Origin: Purshia tridentata
Taxonomy: Eukaryota; Streptophyta; Magnoliopsida; Rosales; Rosaceae
DNA length: 64,000 nt
Assembly: GCA_003254885.1 (NCBI GenBank)
Contig: QANT01003536.1
Location: 1 to 64,000, forward strand
Reading direction: 5' to 3'
Below are positions 45,749-58,097 of this stretch, one piece after another (positions within the stretch are counted from its first letter, which is position 1; every line of letters starts with the position of its first letter). The position numbers and the translations under genes were made by a program. Under the pieces are notes generated by a model, which ran no database searches, had not been told where the DNA came from, and saw only the letters and a program-made list of their open reading frames with translations.

Positions 45749-47505
45749 CCTCAAAATTCATTGCAGTTTTTAAGCTTTTGCTTTATTCCCATCTGGGTTC
45801 ATCCTTTTTATCACTTTTTTTTTTCTTCTGCGTGTTGTAATCATCAGGCTATATGTGTACGCTTTTCAAGTGCACTCCTTGTTTCACAGTGCATTGCTTA
45901 GAAGGACTTATCTTCTAAGATAGAAAAAAAGTTTGATGTGAGGAGCATATTCACAAACCATATCAATAATTTCTCTGAATTACTCACAAAGCATTTATTG
46001 TCGTTTTTATGTGGAATTTTCATGTACAAAGCATATGTGTGTATAAGTATACTCACAAGTCACAATCACCTTTAAATAAAATTAAAATTTGAGCAAGTAC
46101 AGGCCCATAGAAGTATAGGGTAACATATTTATATATTTATGACTTATGAGAAGTCTGCATTATTAGAAGGGACATTAATGGATACGGCCCATTAGTTTCA
46201 ACTTGATCATTTAAGGCAATCATCTAGGCCCAAATTTCCAGCCCAATTTAGTTTAACAAATTATATTGTCTTGCTTAACTAGCTATTAGTTTAATGTATC
46301 TCTCGACCGTCACCCCCACCTTTTTTGGATGAGGTTTCAAGTTAGAATCTCCCTCCATACCCAAAAAGAAAGACAGTCGCTAAACATGTACAACTATGTC
46401 TGAATGCGTGATTTTGATCAACCATTTGTCCATATTATCATACTGTTTAAGAAAACAACATTGCCAACCAAACAAAATCTGAAATCTATCTATGTACTTT
46501 ACTATAATATGAGAGGAACTTTTACATATGGGAAGAAAAAAAAATATATGTTTTTATAATATATGTTTATATATATCTCATTTATCATTCATGTGATGTG
46601 AGATAGACATAAAAATTGAATACATCCATTATATAAAAATTTTATTCGTAAAACTACAACTTTTGCCTTAGGCTGCTCATCAATCCAATGGGCTTATCTA
46701 TTTTGAAGTGCAGCCCTTATTCATTGACACACTTATCCAATATAGTCAAATTAGCATACCCTAGCTAGAAATGTCCCGGGCCTAACGAGATGTCATATTA
46801 GCCCCACCATTGTGGTCCAACTAATTGTACATGCATGGAACATTTCCAATCGTTTTCAATTTTTGATTGATGAAACCAAATCAGTTTCTTTAATTTGATG
46901 AAACATGACCGTAAATTGGACCAAGCAGGCAAGCCGCAAACGTTAAAAAGAATGGAGATGACAAAGAATAAGGAGTAGTACTACTACTTCCCTTTGGTCT
47001 TGAACCATGCATGATTTACATATGTCAACTCGTACAAAATATTAGAGTCAAAGCTTGCAATCAATGAGAGTCAAGAAAATTCTGATATTGCAGCAATATA
47101 TGTTTGTATCCCGCCCTCTGTGCTATTTTCATTGAACCAACCCTACATTGAGAATCCATGTGAGAATTGCATCTCAACGATGTTTCCCATCTTGATCTTT
47201 ATTGTATAATAAATACCAATGACATTAACAATGATATAAGGTACATCATATTCCATTTATGAGGGCCTCACATCCGTCTTCTTTTATTGATTCCATGATT
47301 ATTTTATGTAATTACATACAGTACTTGCTTTTCAAACCAGGTCTTGTGAAAGTGTCACAAAGTTTAGGGGTTCAGTCTGTTCAGAGCTTTTTGACATATT
47401 TTAGGTATGGAAATAGCAAGTTATATAATAGCTTGCCCATCTTATGACCTCACTTTCTTTAAATTACACCCACATTTAGCAGTAGATATATATTAATATA
47501 AGAGT
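45749..47505. other. Intergenic DNA, nothing recognised
   Basis: The first 150 bases are probably the 3' UTR of the thioesterase gene. The rest is AT-rich with no supportable gene. Confidence 0.5.
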
Positions 47506-47910
47506 GTTTGTCAGGTGATCTACCTCTTGCAATAGAATGTTTAGTTTTATTCTCACTATTTCAGAGTTTTTTTTTTTTTTAAATTTTAAGATTAGAAAAC
47601 AAAATAATGAAAGTCGAACTCTAAATAGAATGAGATAATTAGTAGTTGTATTTATTTAGTGGTAGTTTGTCAGGTGATCTACCTCTTGCAATAGAATGTA
47701 TAGTTTTATTCTCACTATTTCAGAGTTTTTTTTTTAAAAAAATTTTTAAGATTAGAAAACAAAATAATGAAAGTCGAACTCTAAATTTCAACATAAAAAT
47801 ATATACGTATGTACGTATAACGTTCTATATATATATATGCTCCACCAACGAGGTTAATTCTACTTTGCTTCAACAATGAGATAATTAGTAGTTGTATTTA
47901 TTTAGTGGTT
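47506..47910. repeat. Tandem duplication with a deletion in one copy
   Basis: Copy 1 (47506-47664, 159 bases) and copy 2 (47665-47910, 246 bases) share GTTTGTCAGGTGATCTACC, TTCTCACTATTTCAGAG, a poly-T run, AGATTAGAAAACAAAATAAT and the end ATTTATTTAGTGGT. Copy 1 lacks about 85 bases (the ATTTCAACATAAAAATATAT to TTGCTTCAACA part of copy 2). The shared parts are almost identical, so the duplication is recent. No gene is involved. Confidence 0.85.
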
Positions 47911-48939
47911 ATTCTTTTTCAATTAACAATTCTAATTAAGTTGCCACATTCAATTTCAGAAAATGTAGCACGTACTATATTTGATCTTTTTTGTAACATA
48001 TATATATATATATGAACGTGTACAGCCTACGTGCTACAATACAACTATGGTTGGGAATAAGTGACATCAATCATATATGATGTTGACAAGAATCCTAAGA
48101 ATACTGACACAGTTTTAGGTTGATGGAAATAAGAGAGAAACTTATCTAAAACTGGGATGCCAACTTGGCATAATTCAATAAAGTTGTACGTCCATCAAAT
48201 CATATTATCTAAAATTAAAGACATTAATTTAACCTATGATGTTGTTTATTGTATTTATTTTACCGTGTGATAAATGTAATTAACAATATGTAGTAATTTG
48301 CAATGTACAATTGATTCATAAGTACTTCCAACTGTAGTTTCATTTAAAAATTGATTTTTATCTCAATTTCAAGTCGTAATAAATAATATATGCATTAGCC
48401 TGTGTATAATTTTATAAATTTCTTAAATAGAGCATAGCACCGTCTATCTAGGCATTTGACACGGATTAGAATATTATAAATTATCGAAATACTGAAATCT
48501 AAAACTATATCGATAGCTTGGCAGCGTTCCCCTAGAGATTGACGGCTTCCCAATTGCTCACCGGCCTCTCCTTTGTAAACCCAGCAACCCAATAAACCCA
48601 CCCATCTTTCATTGCAAACTAGCAAACCCAACATGGTCTCGAACCTCTCACTTGACTTCTCTACTACCCAGCACCTCCACTTCCTCTAGAAACTAGCATA
48701 TATGTAGGGTATTATATCCAACATCATATGCCCTTTTATTTAACGTTAAAAATAAGTGGTTTTTCATTTATTCCACGATATAAACATGTATGAGCTCATG
48801 CTGTTTAATTAACAACATTAATCACATCCAGGAAGATTAAAATAGTACATTATGATTGCATAGCGCGGGGTCTGAGATTGTGACGGTACATCAATTTTAC
48901 AATTAATTTTTTAATCATACGAACAGTTGATCACATCAC
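47911..48939. other. AT-rich intergenic DNA
   Basis: Contains a (TA)n run near 48001. A minus-strand frame at 48395-48634 has no domain. Nothing else is visible. Confidence 0.5.
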
Positions 48940-49450
48940 ATGGTCCACAGTTGTAGGCCACCACGAGTAGACAGGACAGGCCACGAATTAGCCTCACCAC
49001 GTGATCACCACGACCTCGTGCAGTCCACTCACCTCTCTCCGAGTTATTATTCCACACGGGAAACACCACTTAAACCCTTACGTGTTCTTCCTTCTATTCA
49101 TCAAATGCCCTACACGTGTCGAGCATAGAACTGTTGAAGATTTACGGTCCCACATCAAAATTTACAATTTAGCTTGCACAAAAAGGAGGGTATATACATG
49201 GAGCGGAGAAGAGTTAGCGAAGGAAAAGACAAAAGTCGGAGAGTACGAAAGCAAAATAGCATAATGAAAATAAAAAATATGGAAAAAATTGGGTGTCACG
49301 TGGGCTCGACAGTAAGTTATGTGGACCCATCACGTGGACCCCCTTACTAACCCATCAAGTTCCGAGTTCCCAATCCATCCACACAGACAGATCAGACAAA
49401 AGGCGCCTGCAAGTGACGCGCTCAGCTGACGTGTGGGGGTTGAATTTGGA
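48940..49450. promoter_or_regulatory. G-box-rich island without a recognised gene
   Basis: Four CACGTG boxes occur at 48998-49003, 49113-49118, 49297-49302 and 49331-49336, with further ACGTG cores near 49078 (TTACGTGTTC) and 49427 (CTGACGTGTGG). The stretch is richer in GC than the AT-rich DNA around it. Such density is typical of a light-, ABA- or stress-responsive promoter, but no open reading frame with a known domain follows on either strand. It could be a distal enhancer, the promoter of a non-coding transcript, or a remnant of a repeat that carries G-boxes. Confidence 0.35.
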
Positions 49451-50008
49451 AGTAACAGGAATGAATATTCCAGCGACGTCATGGTGAAGCAATACAGTCT
49501 TCTTTTTCTTGGTAATACAGTCTTCAATTGTGTCTGCCTCGTCAGCTATGGTATAGCTCCAAGCAAATGCTGATGTACTACGTAGACATTTATTTATGTT
49601 TCTTTTCTTTTTAATTTTTATTTTAATTCATAAGATCTTGCCAAGTTAACTAATATCTATATAAGATTCACAGTTTGATATATTAGATTTTTGGACCACA
49701 TAGCATTAATTATACATTAAATTTCACTTTTAGTTCTTAATTTTTGTAATTTTGGTGTAAAATTTCACTTTGGTCTTATAATTTACAGATGGTTAACACT
49801 AAAGTATGCATTAGTATTTTATCTATTAATTTGTTAAGCTAGTTATTTAATCACAATGATATGTAAACTACAATGATTGTATTCATGATTAAAGAAGAGA
49901 AGGATCGAGTTGAAAGGCATCGATGGTCGCAAAAGAATATATTAGTTAAATTGAAGGGTGTGATATATGATGCACGTGTGACAGGCGGACAGCTAGGTCT
50001 GTGGAGTG

Positions 50009-50032
50009 TATACATACGGCGCCGTATGTATA
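50009..50032. repeat. Perfect 24-base palindrome
   Basis: The half TATACATACGGC is followed at once by its exact reverse complement, GCCGTATGTATA, with the centre GGCGCC between 50020 and 50021. It lies in a locally GC-rich stretch (49960-50150) with CCATGGAATCCATGCGGCATGC just downstream in pieces. It could be a dimeric protein site or a stem with no loop; there is no gene call to attach it to. Confidence 0.9.
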
Positions 50033-50245
50033 GTTCCCATGGAATCCATGCGGCATGCGCACAGCAGACTACTAGACTGGCAGTGGCAGTGTAACCATGC
50101 TGCCGCCACGTTAACCACTCTCAATCCCTGGCGCGTGACATCACCAGCTCACTGTCATTGAACTTTAATCTTCGTAGTAGGATAAGAGGGATGCAACTGA
50201 ATTTGCGGCTTCTTCTGAAAGTACATGTACACATGATGATGTGTG

Positions 50246-50265
50246 ATCATCATCATCATCATCAT
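50246..50265. repeat. (CAT)n microsatellite
   Basis: About six CAT units, with a related CATCATCATCATC stretch at about 50308-50322. Likely variable between individuals. Confidence 0.85.
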
Positions 50266-50322
50266 GTAGGTTCAGTAGTATCAATGTATCAATGTGTTAT
50301 GTGCATCATACATCATCATCAT

Positions 50323-51256
50323 CTTCGTGTTCCTCACCCATGAGCTCATCAGTGAAAAAGGGTTTTTACAGAAAAAATGTACTTCAAAATTCGAGCTTAC
50401 CAGCACTGGCCAGTACCCACCATCACTCACTCTGAGTCATTCACTCTGAGTCACTCGCTCATTCACTGCTGACTGCCTGCAACCACAAACACACTGACCC
50501 AAATTTAGCAGTTAATGATAAAGTGAAAAAGAATTATATATGGCAAGGATTTGATTGAGAATGGGCCACACAAAATGGTAGCCTAGCTGGTAGGTAGGGT
50601 AGTCAATACTCAATAGTACGTTACTACTAGTACAAGTGAATATTAATTGGAGACTGAAATATCACTTTCCTCTGTGATATAGACTTATACTTGGTAATTG
50701 GCTTAAGTTATCACTGACTTACATCAAAACTTAAGCTAATATTAGGGTGATCCTTGGATCTAGACGAGTTCGATCACCTTTCAATCTTAGCCGGTCTCCC
50801 ATTAATTGCAGATCTATTTAATCTTCATCATTTAGATCAAATTATGGGGTGATGATTGCTGAGATTTTAGGTGGAAACTGGTATGATGCATGACTCATTG
50901 AGGTATCCACCAAGCCTATTACCCATTTACCCTCCCCTGCCAGAATTGGTGCCTACATTTCTTTTTCTTTTTTTGTGAACCAAAAGGCTTCGATGGTTTG
51001 TGAAAGAGTCTGTGTGCTTAGGTTACTGTCCAGGAAATTGTTTTACATAAACTCTATAAACCACATGAGAAACTGGCTAGGATTGAATGATATATATTGT
51101 TTGGCAACTCAATTGAAATGGAAAGAAAAGACAAAGAAACCGACCACAATGTGCTTACATGTTGACATTATGGCATACCTAAAGGGAAAGGGGGGGACCT
51201 TATCTTTCTCAATATTGGCAGTTTCATAACTTTGTATTAGGGTACCCCTCCTAAGA
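50323..51256. other. Intergenic DNA, nothing recognised
   Basis: No gene supported. The phrase CACTCTGAGTCA occurs twice in tandem near 50426-50451. Confidence 0.5.
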
Positions 51257-51321
51257 AATTCTCACATGCTTTTTTTTTTTTTGTAACAAACGGGGCACAA
51301 GCCCAAACAATTCTCACATGC
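51257..51321 (-). mobile_element. Short retroposon (truncated SINE-like) with target duplications
   Basis: AATTCTCACATGC at 51257-51269 is repeated exactly at 51309-51321. Between them lie about 39 bases that on the minus strand read GGGCTTGTGCCCC..GTTTGTTAC followed by a run of about 14 A. A poly-A tail flanked by a 13-15 base target duplication is the signature of LINE-driven retroposition; the body is too short to classify and is probably a 5'-truncated SINE. Confidence 0.7.
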
Positions 51322-53634
51322 TTCCTCATTGTCAGCAAATGGAAATGAAGCATGGGACAAGCACCTTTCTTACTCAAAACCAGCACACCTCAAATACTCT
51401 ACTTCCAATTGAAGTTTCACTTCCACTGTTCCACATTCCTAAAGTACCTTCCTTGATTCAATTAGGGAGAGATATGAAATAAATAGCTGGTAGGATTCAA
51501 CTTGTAATAATATTGCAAGAATTCAAACTCAGTATGCTAATATTTATAAGTATAAGCTATTATCAAATCATCTGTTATTTTACTAGACTGTTAAACTAAT
51601 TATGCAGGTGAAGTCTTAGTTGAATGTGTGAACCATATTGACAATCTAACAATGTAACATCCAAGATATTTGACAATAGAACATATATTACAACATTACC
51701 CTTATTCTATATCCTAATAATTAGAAAGGGACATGTTTGTGGAGGGTTCAACTTCAATTAGGGCACAAAGAGCTGCTCCTGGGATTTTCTGAACCCTAAT
51801 GCATGAAACAAAGACAAAACCCTCTAGCTGGAATGATGTAATTAGCATGTGAGGGTGGAATCTGATGCAGAATCATCAATAATAAACCGGTCAGTCACAG
51901 AAAACTTTTTGAAAAGGTCTTGGGAGATCAGACCACCCTATAATCTAATATGAAGCCATGATTAAGCTGTATTAGCTCTGTTGGTACAACCCTCGACATG
52001 CTATTTTCAACCTGCACTAATAGCAAAAGGCATTGCATGTGCCAATATACTCTTATATACTGACCAGTCGTACTACCCCTATTTGTATTATTGTTGTGCA
52101 TGAATGATGAATCCCTATTTGTATTATTTGGTCCAGTGTGCCCCACTGATCATGGCCTAATCCCACTTTTGCTGCCACACTTTTTAGTTTTTAAATAAGA
52201 TAAGATTTCAGGATGGGAAAGAGTATATTCTTTACTTGAATATATCAGTGGTAAAAGTGTAAAACCTTCAGGGGCTGTTTCAGACATTTTGCTGTGTCCC
52301 AGAATCACACAGAATTTTTCTCATTTCCCAGACTATGTTAGTCTAAATTGTGTGTTGTTCACTTGTTCTAGTACTCTTGGCAGCAGAGTTTCTGTTACAG
52401 GGATATATAATATAGCAGAGAACCAAAGATGACAGAAAAAAGTACCCAGAAACCGCTCATTGGAACATGGTTTCAACCCAACTGTGAATTTAATTAAGGG
52501 ATGTGGAAATTTTGAGGAAAGTGTGGTCTTCCAAAAGTGGCATTTTCAAGATTTAGGTGGAAATGAAATATTTATAATGGTTTTGAGGAAACCCAGATGA
52601 AATCAAGAAAGGTAAAAAGGGTAAAAAATAAAAATAAAAATAAAAAACCCTTAGAAAAATGGAACAGAAAAGTAGATGCAGAAAAATCATTATTGGAAAC
52701 AGTACTATGATAAGTAAAAACCACGGCTTCAATAAGTCACAGAAATTTGCCATGACAAACAAGGCACAGAAAAACACAAGTCAGCACCAAATGGAATATA
52801 TATAAAAGATGGGGTTTTGGTTAAATTTGGTTTTACCATCTAATGAAACCACTGTGGTTGGTTGGATCCATTTAAAATTGTTGCAGTCATTTGTCATTTT
52901 GGATGGCATTATTATGCTAGCAATCTAGCATAGCCAAGCAGTTGATCTGACTCAACTTATACATGTCATTATTGATTTCAGAAGTGATAATATTATTACT
53001 ATTATTACTACTAGAGGCACAGATTCACATATGGACCACCACATCATTACAAATAAGCAACATGCTATTCAACCAAGATGGCCCAACCATTGGCATTGCC
53101 CTTCATTCTTCTTATTATTTAATTGTGGTCAATGCAGAGTTGAACATTCCCAACCACTGTAAGTGCTGAAATTGGAAACTCTAGGTCTATGTTTCATTCA
53201 TTTTGATCACTTTTCAACCCGCTTATAACAACCCATTCACTTGTTTAAACAGTGGATGAGAAGACTTCCCAAGGAAATTCCAAGACTTAAAAAAGGTACC
53301 CAAGAAAAGCACAAGATTTATATTTACATGTCATTATACTATGATATCTATATATATAATTATTAGTTTTATATTTATATATAACAAGTTACCAACTAAC
53401 AAGAAAATACAAGCAGAGACAGCCTCACAAAATTCCACAGCATTTCTCTGTAGATAGATAGAGGACAGTTCAAGGCAAGAAAGATAAAACTACACAGTAA
53501 CAGTAACAGGGTAACACAGGGAACATGTGATGTAGTAGAACAGGACAGGGTAGAGGGAAGCCAGCAATCAAGCAAGCACCCAAAATATTGAACATTTTCC
53601 CCATTCCCATTCTACCCTTGACATTGCTCACTTT
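51322..53634. other. Intergenic DNA and 3' flank of the metallochaperone gene
   Basis: No gene supported in 2.3 kb. The final 250 bases before 53635 are probably the 3' UTR of the HIPP gene, which ends there on the minus strand. Frames at 51928-52146 and 52553-52777 have no domain. Confidence 0.5.
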
Positions 53635-55577
53635 TTACATAACAGAGCAGGCATTGGGGTTCTCGTCACTGAAGATCTGTGGGGGGTAGGCATGATACTC
53701 CATGTACCTTGGTGGGTTGTAGTAGTACTCATTTTTCTTGATGAGCTCCACCACCTTAGTCTCTTCTGTAGCAGCTTCTTCTGATGCAGCAGCGGCAGCT
53801 CCATCACTGTTGTCACCTTTCTTTTCTTTGTTCTCTTCTGCTGGTGCTGCTGCCTCACCACCACCCTCACTTTTCTTTTCTTTGTCTCCATCTTCACCGC
53901 CTTTTTTCTCATCTTTGGCTTCTTCTTTGTCCTTCTTTTCTGGCTCTTGCTTCACAATCTCTGCGTGCTTCCCAGTCCTTTTGTACACGTACTCAACTAG
54001 CTTGGAAGGATCAAACACACCCTTTACTGTAACCTGTGAGCTCTTTAGATCTGGTTCTGCTGATTCCACCCCTAAAAAATGACACAAAAGAAAAAGCAGA
54101 GACAAGCAGAGATAAAATCAGATTTTGAAAAGACAGACAAATTAAAAGTTTGGTATTGTAGGATTTAGTGCACTGTTTGAAGATTTTATATGTAAATGAA
54201 AGTTGGACTGGTGGGATTTTGTCATGAATTGAATTGAATTGACTTGAATTGACCCAATTTATTGAAATCTAAAGGGATTTAATCATTTAATATTTTATTA
54301 AAGAGAAAGAATATATTGACATTGAAAGATTGGTCATTGGTAGATTGGTCATTGGTAAGAGAATAATTAAACTCTTTTTTAAGAGATTCAGAAAGAAAGT
54401 GATTTTCTTTCTTCTTTTTTCTTTTTAGGAGTTACAGATGGATTTGCATTGCACAACCAATAAAAGGGCAGAACCGTTAATTGCCAACTCATTCATAATC
54501 AAAACAAAAGAAAAATTATGGAAGACAGAATTGCATGAACCCAAATCTAGAAATTAATTAATGACCATTTTTCGGTTTTTTTAATCTGGAAAACAGAACA
54601 AAACAGAGTTGAGCATGTACCTTTCATTCTCTGTATGCGTTTCTTGATTTCTTGTGCACAGGCATCACAATGCATGTGAACCTTTAGTACAACTGTGATA
54701 ACCTGAGGCTGCAACAACATAACAAATGATTGAACCCCAAAAATTAAATAAAATAAAGAAGTAATTTACAAAAATGGTGAAAGAAAAAAAAATAAAAAAA
54801 TTCTGAAAATGAAAAGCTTGAGTTTCCATAGTTTACTGACCTCTTCTTTCTTTTCTTCTTCCTTGGGCTTCTCTTTCTCCTCAGGCTTCTTCTCCTCCTC
54901 AGCTGGTGGTTTTGGAATGGGAGAAAGAAGCTCAACCTGTCTGTGACTCTTCCTCTGAACTCTTTCAAGCACCTTAATGGGATCAGCCTTCTCACCCTTC
55001 ACAACCACCTTGTGAGTCTTGCAATCTGTGCTCACATCTTCAACCCCTGAAATTAAACACAACAAACAACCCATTAACCCATTAAACCCAATAACAACAA
55101 ACAAACACACCCTCTCAGAGACATATTAACACAAACACATAATAACAGAGCAAATCTGAACCCAACCTGGAAAGCCTTTGAGGCACCTCTTGACCTTTCT
55201 AGCACACCCTTCACAATGCATAAAAACCTTTAGAACAACCTCTTGAGGCGGTGGTGGTGGTGGAGGAGGAGTAGCATCAGCAGCAGGAGCTTGGTCTTTG
55301 TTGGCCTCTTTGCCATCTTTACCCTCCTCAGCTTTCTTCTCCTCCTTCTTTTCAGCTGCAGCTGGTTTATCCTCCTCTTTCTTCTTCTCTGGTTTCTTCA
55401 CCTCCTCCTCTGCCTTTTTCTCCTCCATTTTCTTCTCCTCTGCCTTTTTTTCTTCCTAAACAAACACAACCAACCCAAATATGAGAAGCCCAATAAACAA
55501 AAGGATGCAGACCATTAAAACCAAGCATATAAAAACGAAAGATTGTTAAAGAGTTATAGGGGTAGGACCTCCCCCAT
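53635..55577 (-). CDS. Heavy-metal-associated isoprenylated protein, HIPP7/ATFP3-like
   Basis: Five exons on the minus strand (55569-55577, 55167-55455, 54841-55046, 54621-54708, 53635-54071) join in frame to give 342 residues. The protein starts MGEEEKKAEEKKMEEKK, a charged K/E-rich segment with a P8 run, then the first HMA domain (VVLKVFMHCEGCARKVKRCL, CxxC at about 80), then the second (VITVVLKVHMHCDACAQEIK, CxxC at about 177), a long acidic A/E/K tail, YMEYHAYPPQIFSDENPNAC and the CaaX box CSVM for farnesylation. The layout and the ending match Arabidopsis ATFP3/HIPP7. The family binds Zn, Cu, Ni or Cd and sits at plasma membrane or nucleus. The first coding exon is only 9 bases (ATGGGGGAG) with a weak GTCCTA donor; if it is wrong, the start would be MEEKKAEEE at 55428. 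Confidence 0.9.
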
Positions 55578-57735
55578 TGGTGTTTAGTTTAATTGGTTTT
55601 GATTTAATTTAAATTGACTCTCTAATGGTCTTGGGCGGAGGAGCTAGATCAGCTTTCAGCTTTCAGCTTTCTCTGTATGTGTGCAAGTGATAGAATGAGA
55701 GAGAGAGAGTAATGGGCTTCTCTGTTTTTTTTTGTTGCTCTGTATAAATTGAGTTTCTAGTTTTCTAGTTTGTGTAGCGCTATTTCATGAGAAAAACTCT
55801 TCTGGAGTCTGGACCATCAGATCTGAGGCCACTCGGCTCTTCTTTATCATCATCGTCAATTTCTAAGCTCCCTCTGACGTGGCATTGTATATGGGCCACG
55901 TGCTACCCAGAACGGACCTGCTTCAGAAAATTGGCTTTGCCTCTTTTGGAACCTTTTCGGAATTTCTACAACTTCCTCTGCTCTGTTTTTTGCTCTAAAA
56001 ATAATTTTTACCCATCACAAATTTTTCGTGTCTATCTTTCTAATCACAAATAATAGAAATAATAAATTACACAATCTCTGCAAATAAAGTTCACATAAAA
56101 ATTAAGTGTGACCAGATATGAAAATCCAAGGTTTAGAATTTGAGTCTCATACTTTTGGTATTTCTCTTGTATTAAAATTACTTACTAGTCCTAAGTCTTA
56201 ACTTTTTGTACTGCATTTATTTATTTTGTTTTCTTTTTCAATGATGGAATTTATTAAACAGTTGCTTTAAATCCATGGATTAGCCTCAACGGCTAGTATT
56301 ATATTTTTGGATGTATATGTTAATTGCTAGTGTTAATTTATTACTTTCTGCCTAATGGGTCAGACAATTGGGTTCTTTATAATATATTTTCTTTTACTAA
56401 ACAATAAATTTCTTAATTTTTTTAAAATAAATAAATTGCAAAATTACAGCCTTGTAATGATTTCCCCTTCTTGACCCAGATAGGCCACAAATGGGATGTG
56501 ATTTGTACAACTCTTTGAGCAGGGGGGTCAGGGCACGTGAGGCACTGTGCTGGCAATGCATGGTAATTAATAATAAGTCACTGCCTATTTAATTGGGTCT
56601 TTATTGCTTTACCTGTGGAATTTCCAAGTTAGGAAAATTATAAATGAAAAACTTAGGAACCCTGGTCTCAAAAAAAGAAAAAAAAAAAAACTTAGGAACC
56701 TCTGAAAATTTCACTGTTATTAAAATGGTATGTTATAGGATATGATCAAATAATTTTTTGACATATATAATTTATGAAAAATAATTTAAAAAATGAACAG
56801 TACCAATTGAAAAATAAAATTTTAATTAAAAAATGAACAGTTTGTATTCATGGCCTAGGCCCTGCTGAGATATGCCGTATTTATGATTATACCAAGTACC
56901 AAGAAATCAAGTTGTAGGTGTACCATCATGTGCTTCACTAGGCTATCACAGTTCTAATTATATCAACAATGATACAATCACATGCATGCATGGTACATCT
57001 TTGGAATAGAATGTGTTTTGTTTTGTCAAATTTATTGTTTTTATTTTATTTGGTGAGAAGAACAATTTAAATATAATTTTTTAATATTATGAAAGAAAAA
57101 GACAACTAAATTAATAATTAGTTGGTCGCAAATTCTTTACATTTACTGGAAAATATTTCAAAAGCTAAACGGCTGTAAAACTCATGTAATTAACTATTAA
57201 TATAATACAAGAATTTGACAGAGCTTTCATACCTTAGGGTTGCGTTAATTAAATAGATGAGTTCTTTTAATAAGAGTACAGAGGACGAAGTAACAAGTTT
57301 ATTTTATGTTTTTGGGTATCAACTTATTTAAATCTTATTGCAGAGAAAAAGAAAAGACTTATTTAAATCCAACAAATAGAAATATAAAAAATGGACTAAA
57401 TTAAGAATCTTCAGCAGAAATCTCAAATTCAAGAAATCTGTGTCCCCTGTACAAGGTGACATCCTAATGGCCAGCAGCTAATAATTTAGGTTAATTTGTG
57501 ACATTTTAAGGAAAAAAAAGAAGAAGTCCACGTAAGTAAATAAATATTTTTTTATCGAATTATGCATTATACTGAAAATCATTAAAATATTATATTATCC
57601 GTATTCCCCTATAGCATTTCATAGTCATTGGCTTTATATATAAAGGAATATTCTTTGTTATTATAGATGCATGTATGATGTACCTTGTTATTTATTTTTC
57701 TTTCTGGAATATATTTACCTTTTTTTTCAAGTTTA
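55578..57735. other. Promoter side of the HIPP gene and intergenic DNA
   Basis: A (GA)n tract at about 55697-55710 and a TTTATAC-type TATA candidate near 55744-55750 (minus strand) lie upstream of the HIPP gene, 120-175 bases from its start. GGGCCACGTGCTACCC at about 55893 contains a G-box. A plus-strand frame at 55787-56053 has no domain. The remainder is AT-rich and empty. Confidence 0.45.
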
Positions 57736-58097
57736 ATTTAATTTTCTGGTGAGGACGAAGCTGAATCACAAAAAAGATTAGGAAATCCATTTCAAGGTAA
57801 TGTTTGAAGGAATCTAGGCATCCATCCCAAAACCAATTGGCAATGGGAGGAGTAGCCCAAACCCTTATAAACCACTAGCAAGGCCCTCACATCTTCAATG
57901 TGGGATATCTCTCAACACGCCCCCGCACGTGTGGCATTATTTCAAGCCTAACACGTGGACAATTTATATTGGGTGACGTGGGAGCACGTGTGGCCGTTTA
58001 GGCGCATCACGTGTATAACCTGCTCTGATACNATTTAATTTTCTGGTGAGGACGAAGCTGAATCACAAAAAAGATTAGGAAATCCATTTCAAGGTAA
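57736..58097. repeat. 65-base duplication around a TRIM element and a single N
   Basis: The bases 57736-57800 recur at 58033-58097 without visible difference, and the second copy starts right after the N at 58032. The first copy is followed by a TRIM element, the second by ordinary sequence (TGTTGAAGC). This is the pattern expected if one haplotype carries the insertion and the other does not, and both were placed in line. Confidence 0.7.
57801..58031 (-). mobile_element. TRIM-type LTR mini-element, one LTR plus interior
   Basis: This short fossil LTR element lies on the minus strand. One LTR of about 117 bases runs 57801-57917 (TG..CA; plus-strand end CTCTCAACA), followed by an interior of about 115 bases with GCTCTGATAC at 58022-58031, which on the other strand is the usual tRNA-Met primer site. 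The second LTR is not shown; the sequence stops at the N. It has no coding capacity, as expected for a TRIM. It carries several CACGTG boxes (57937, 57952, 57985 and 58009 regions). It looks young, because the surrounding 65 bases are identical to the unoccupied copy. Confidence 0.65.

Noticed and set aside
53738-54082. Plus-strand frame rich in Ser, Leu and Phe across the HIPP last exon
   Set aside because: It is the antisense of the low-complexity acidic tail of the HIPP protein and has no domain.
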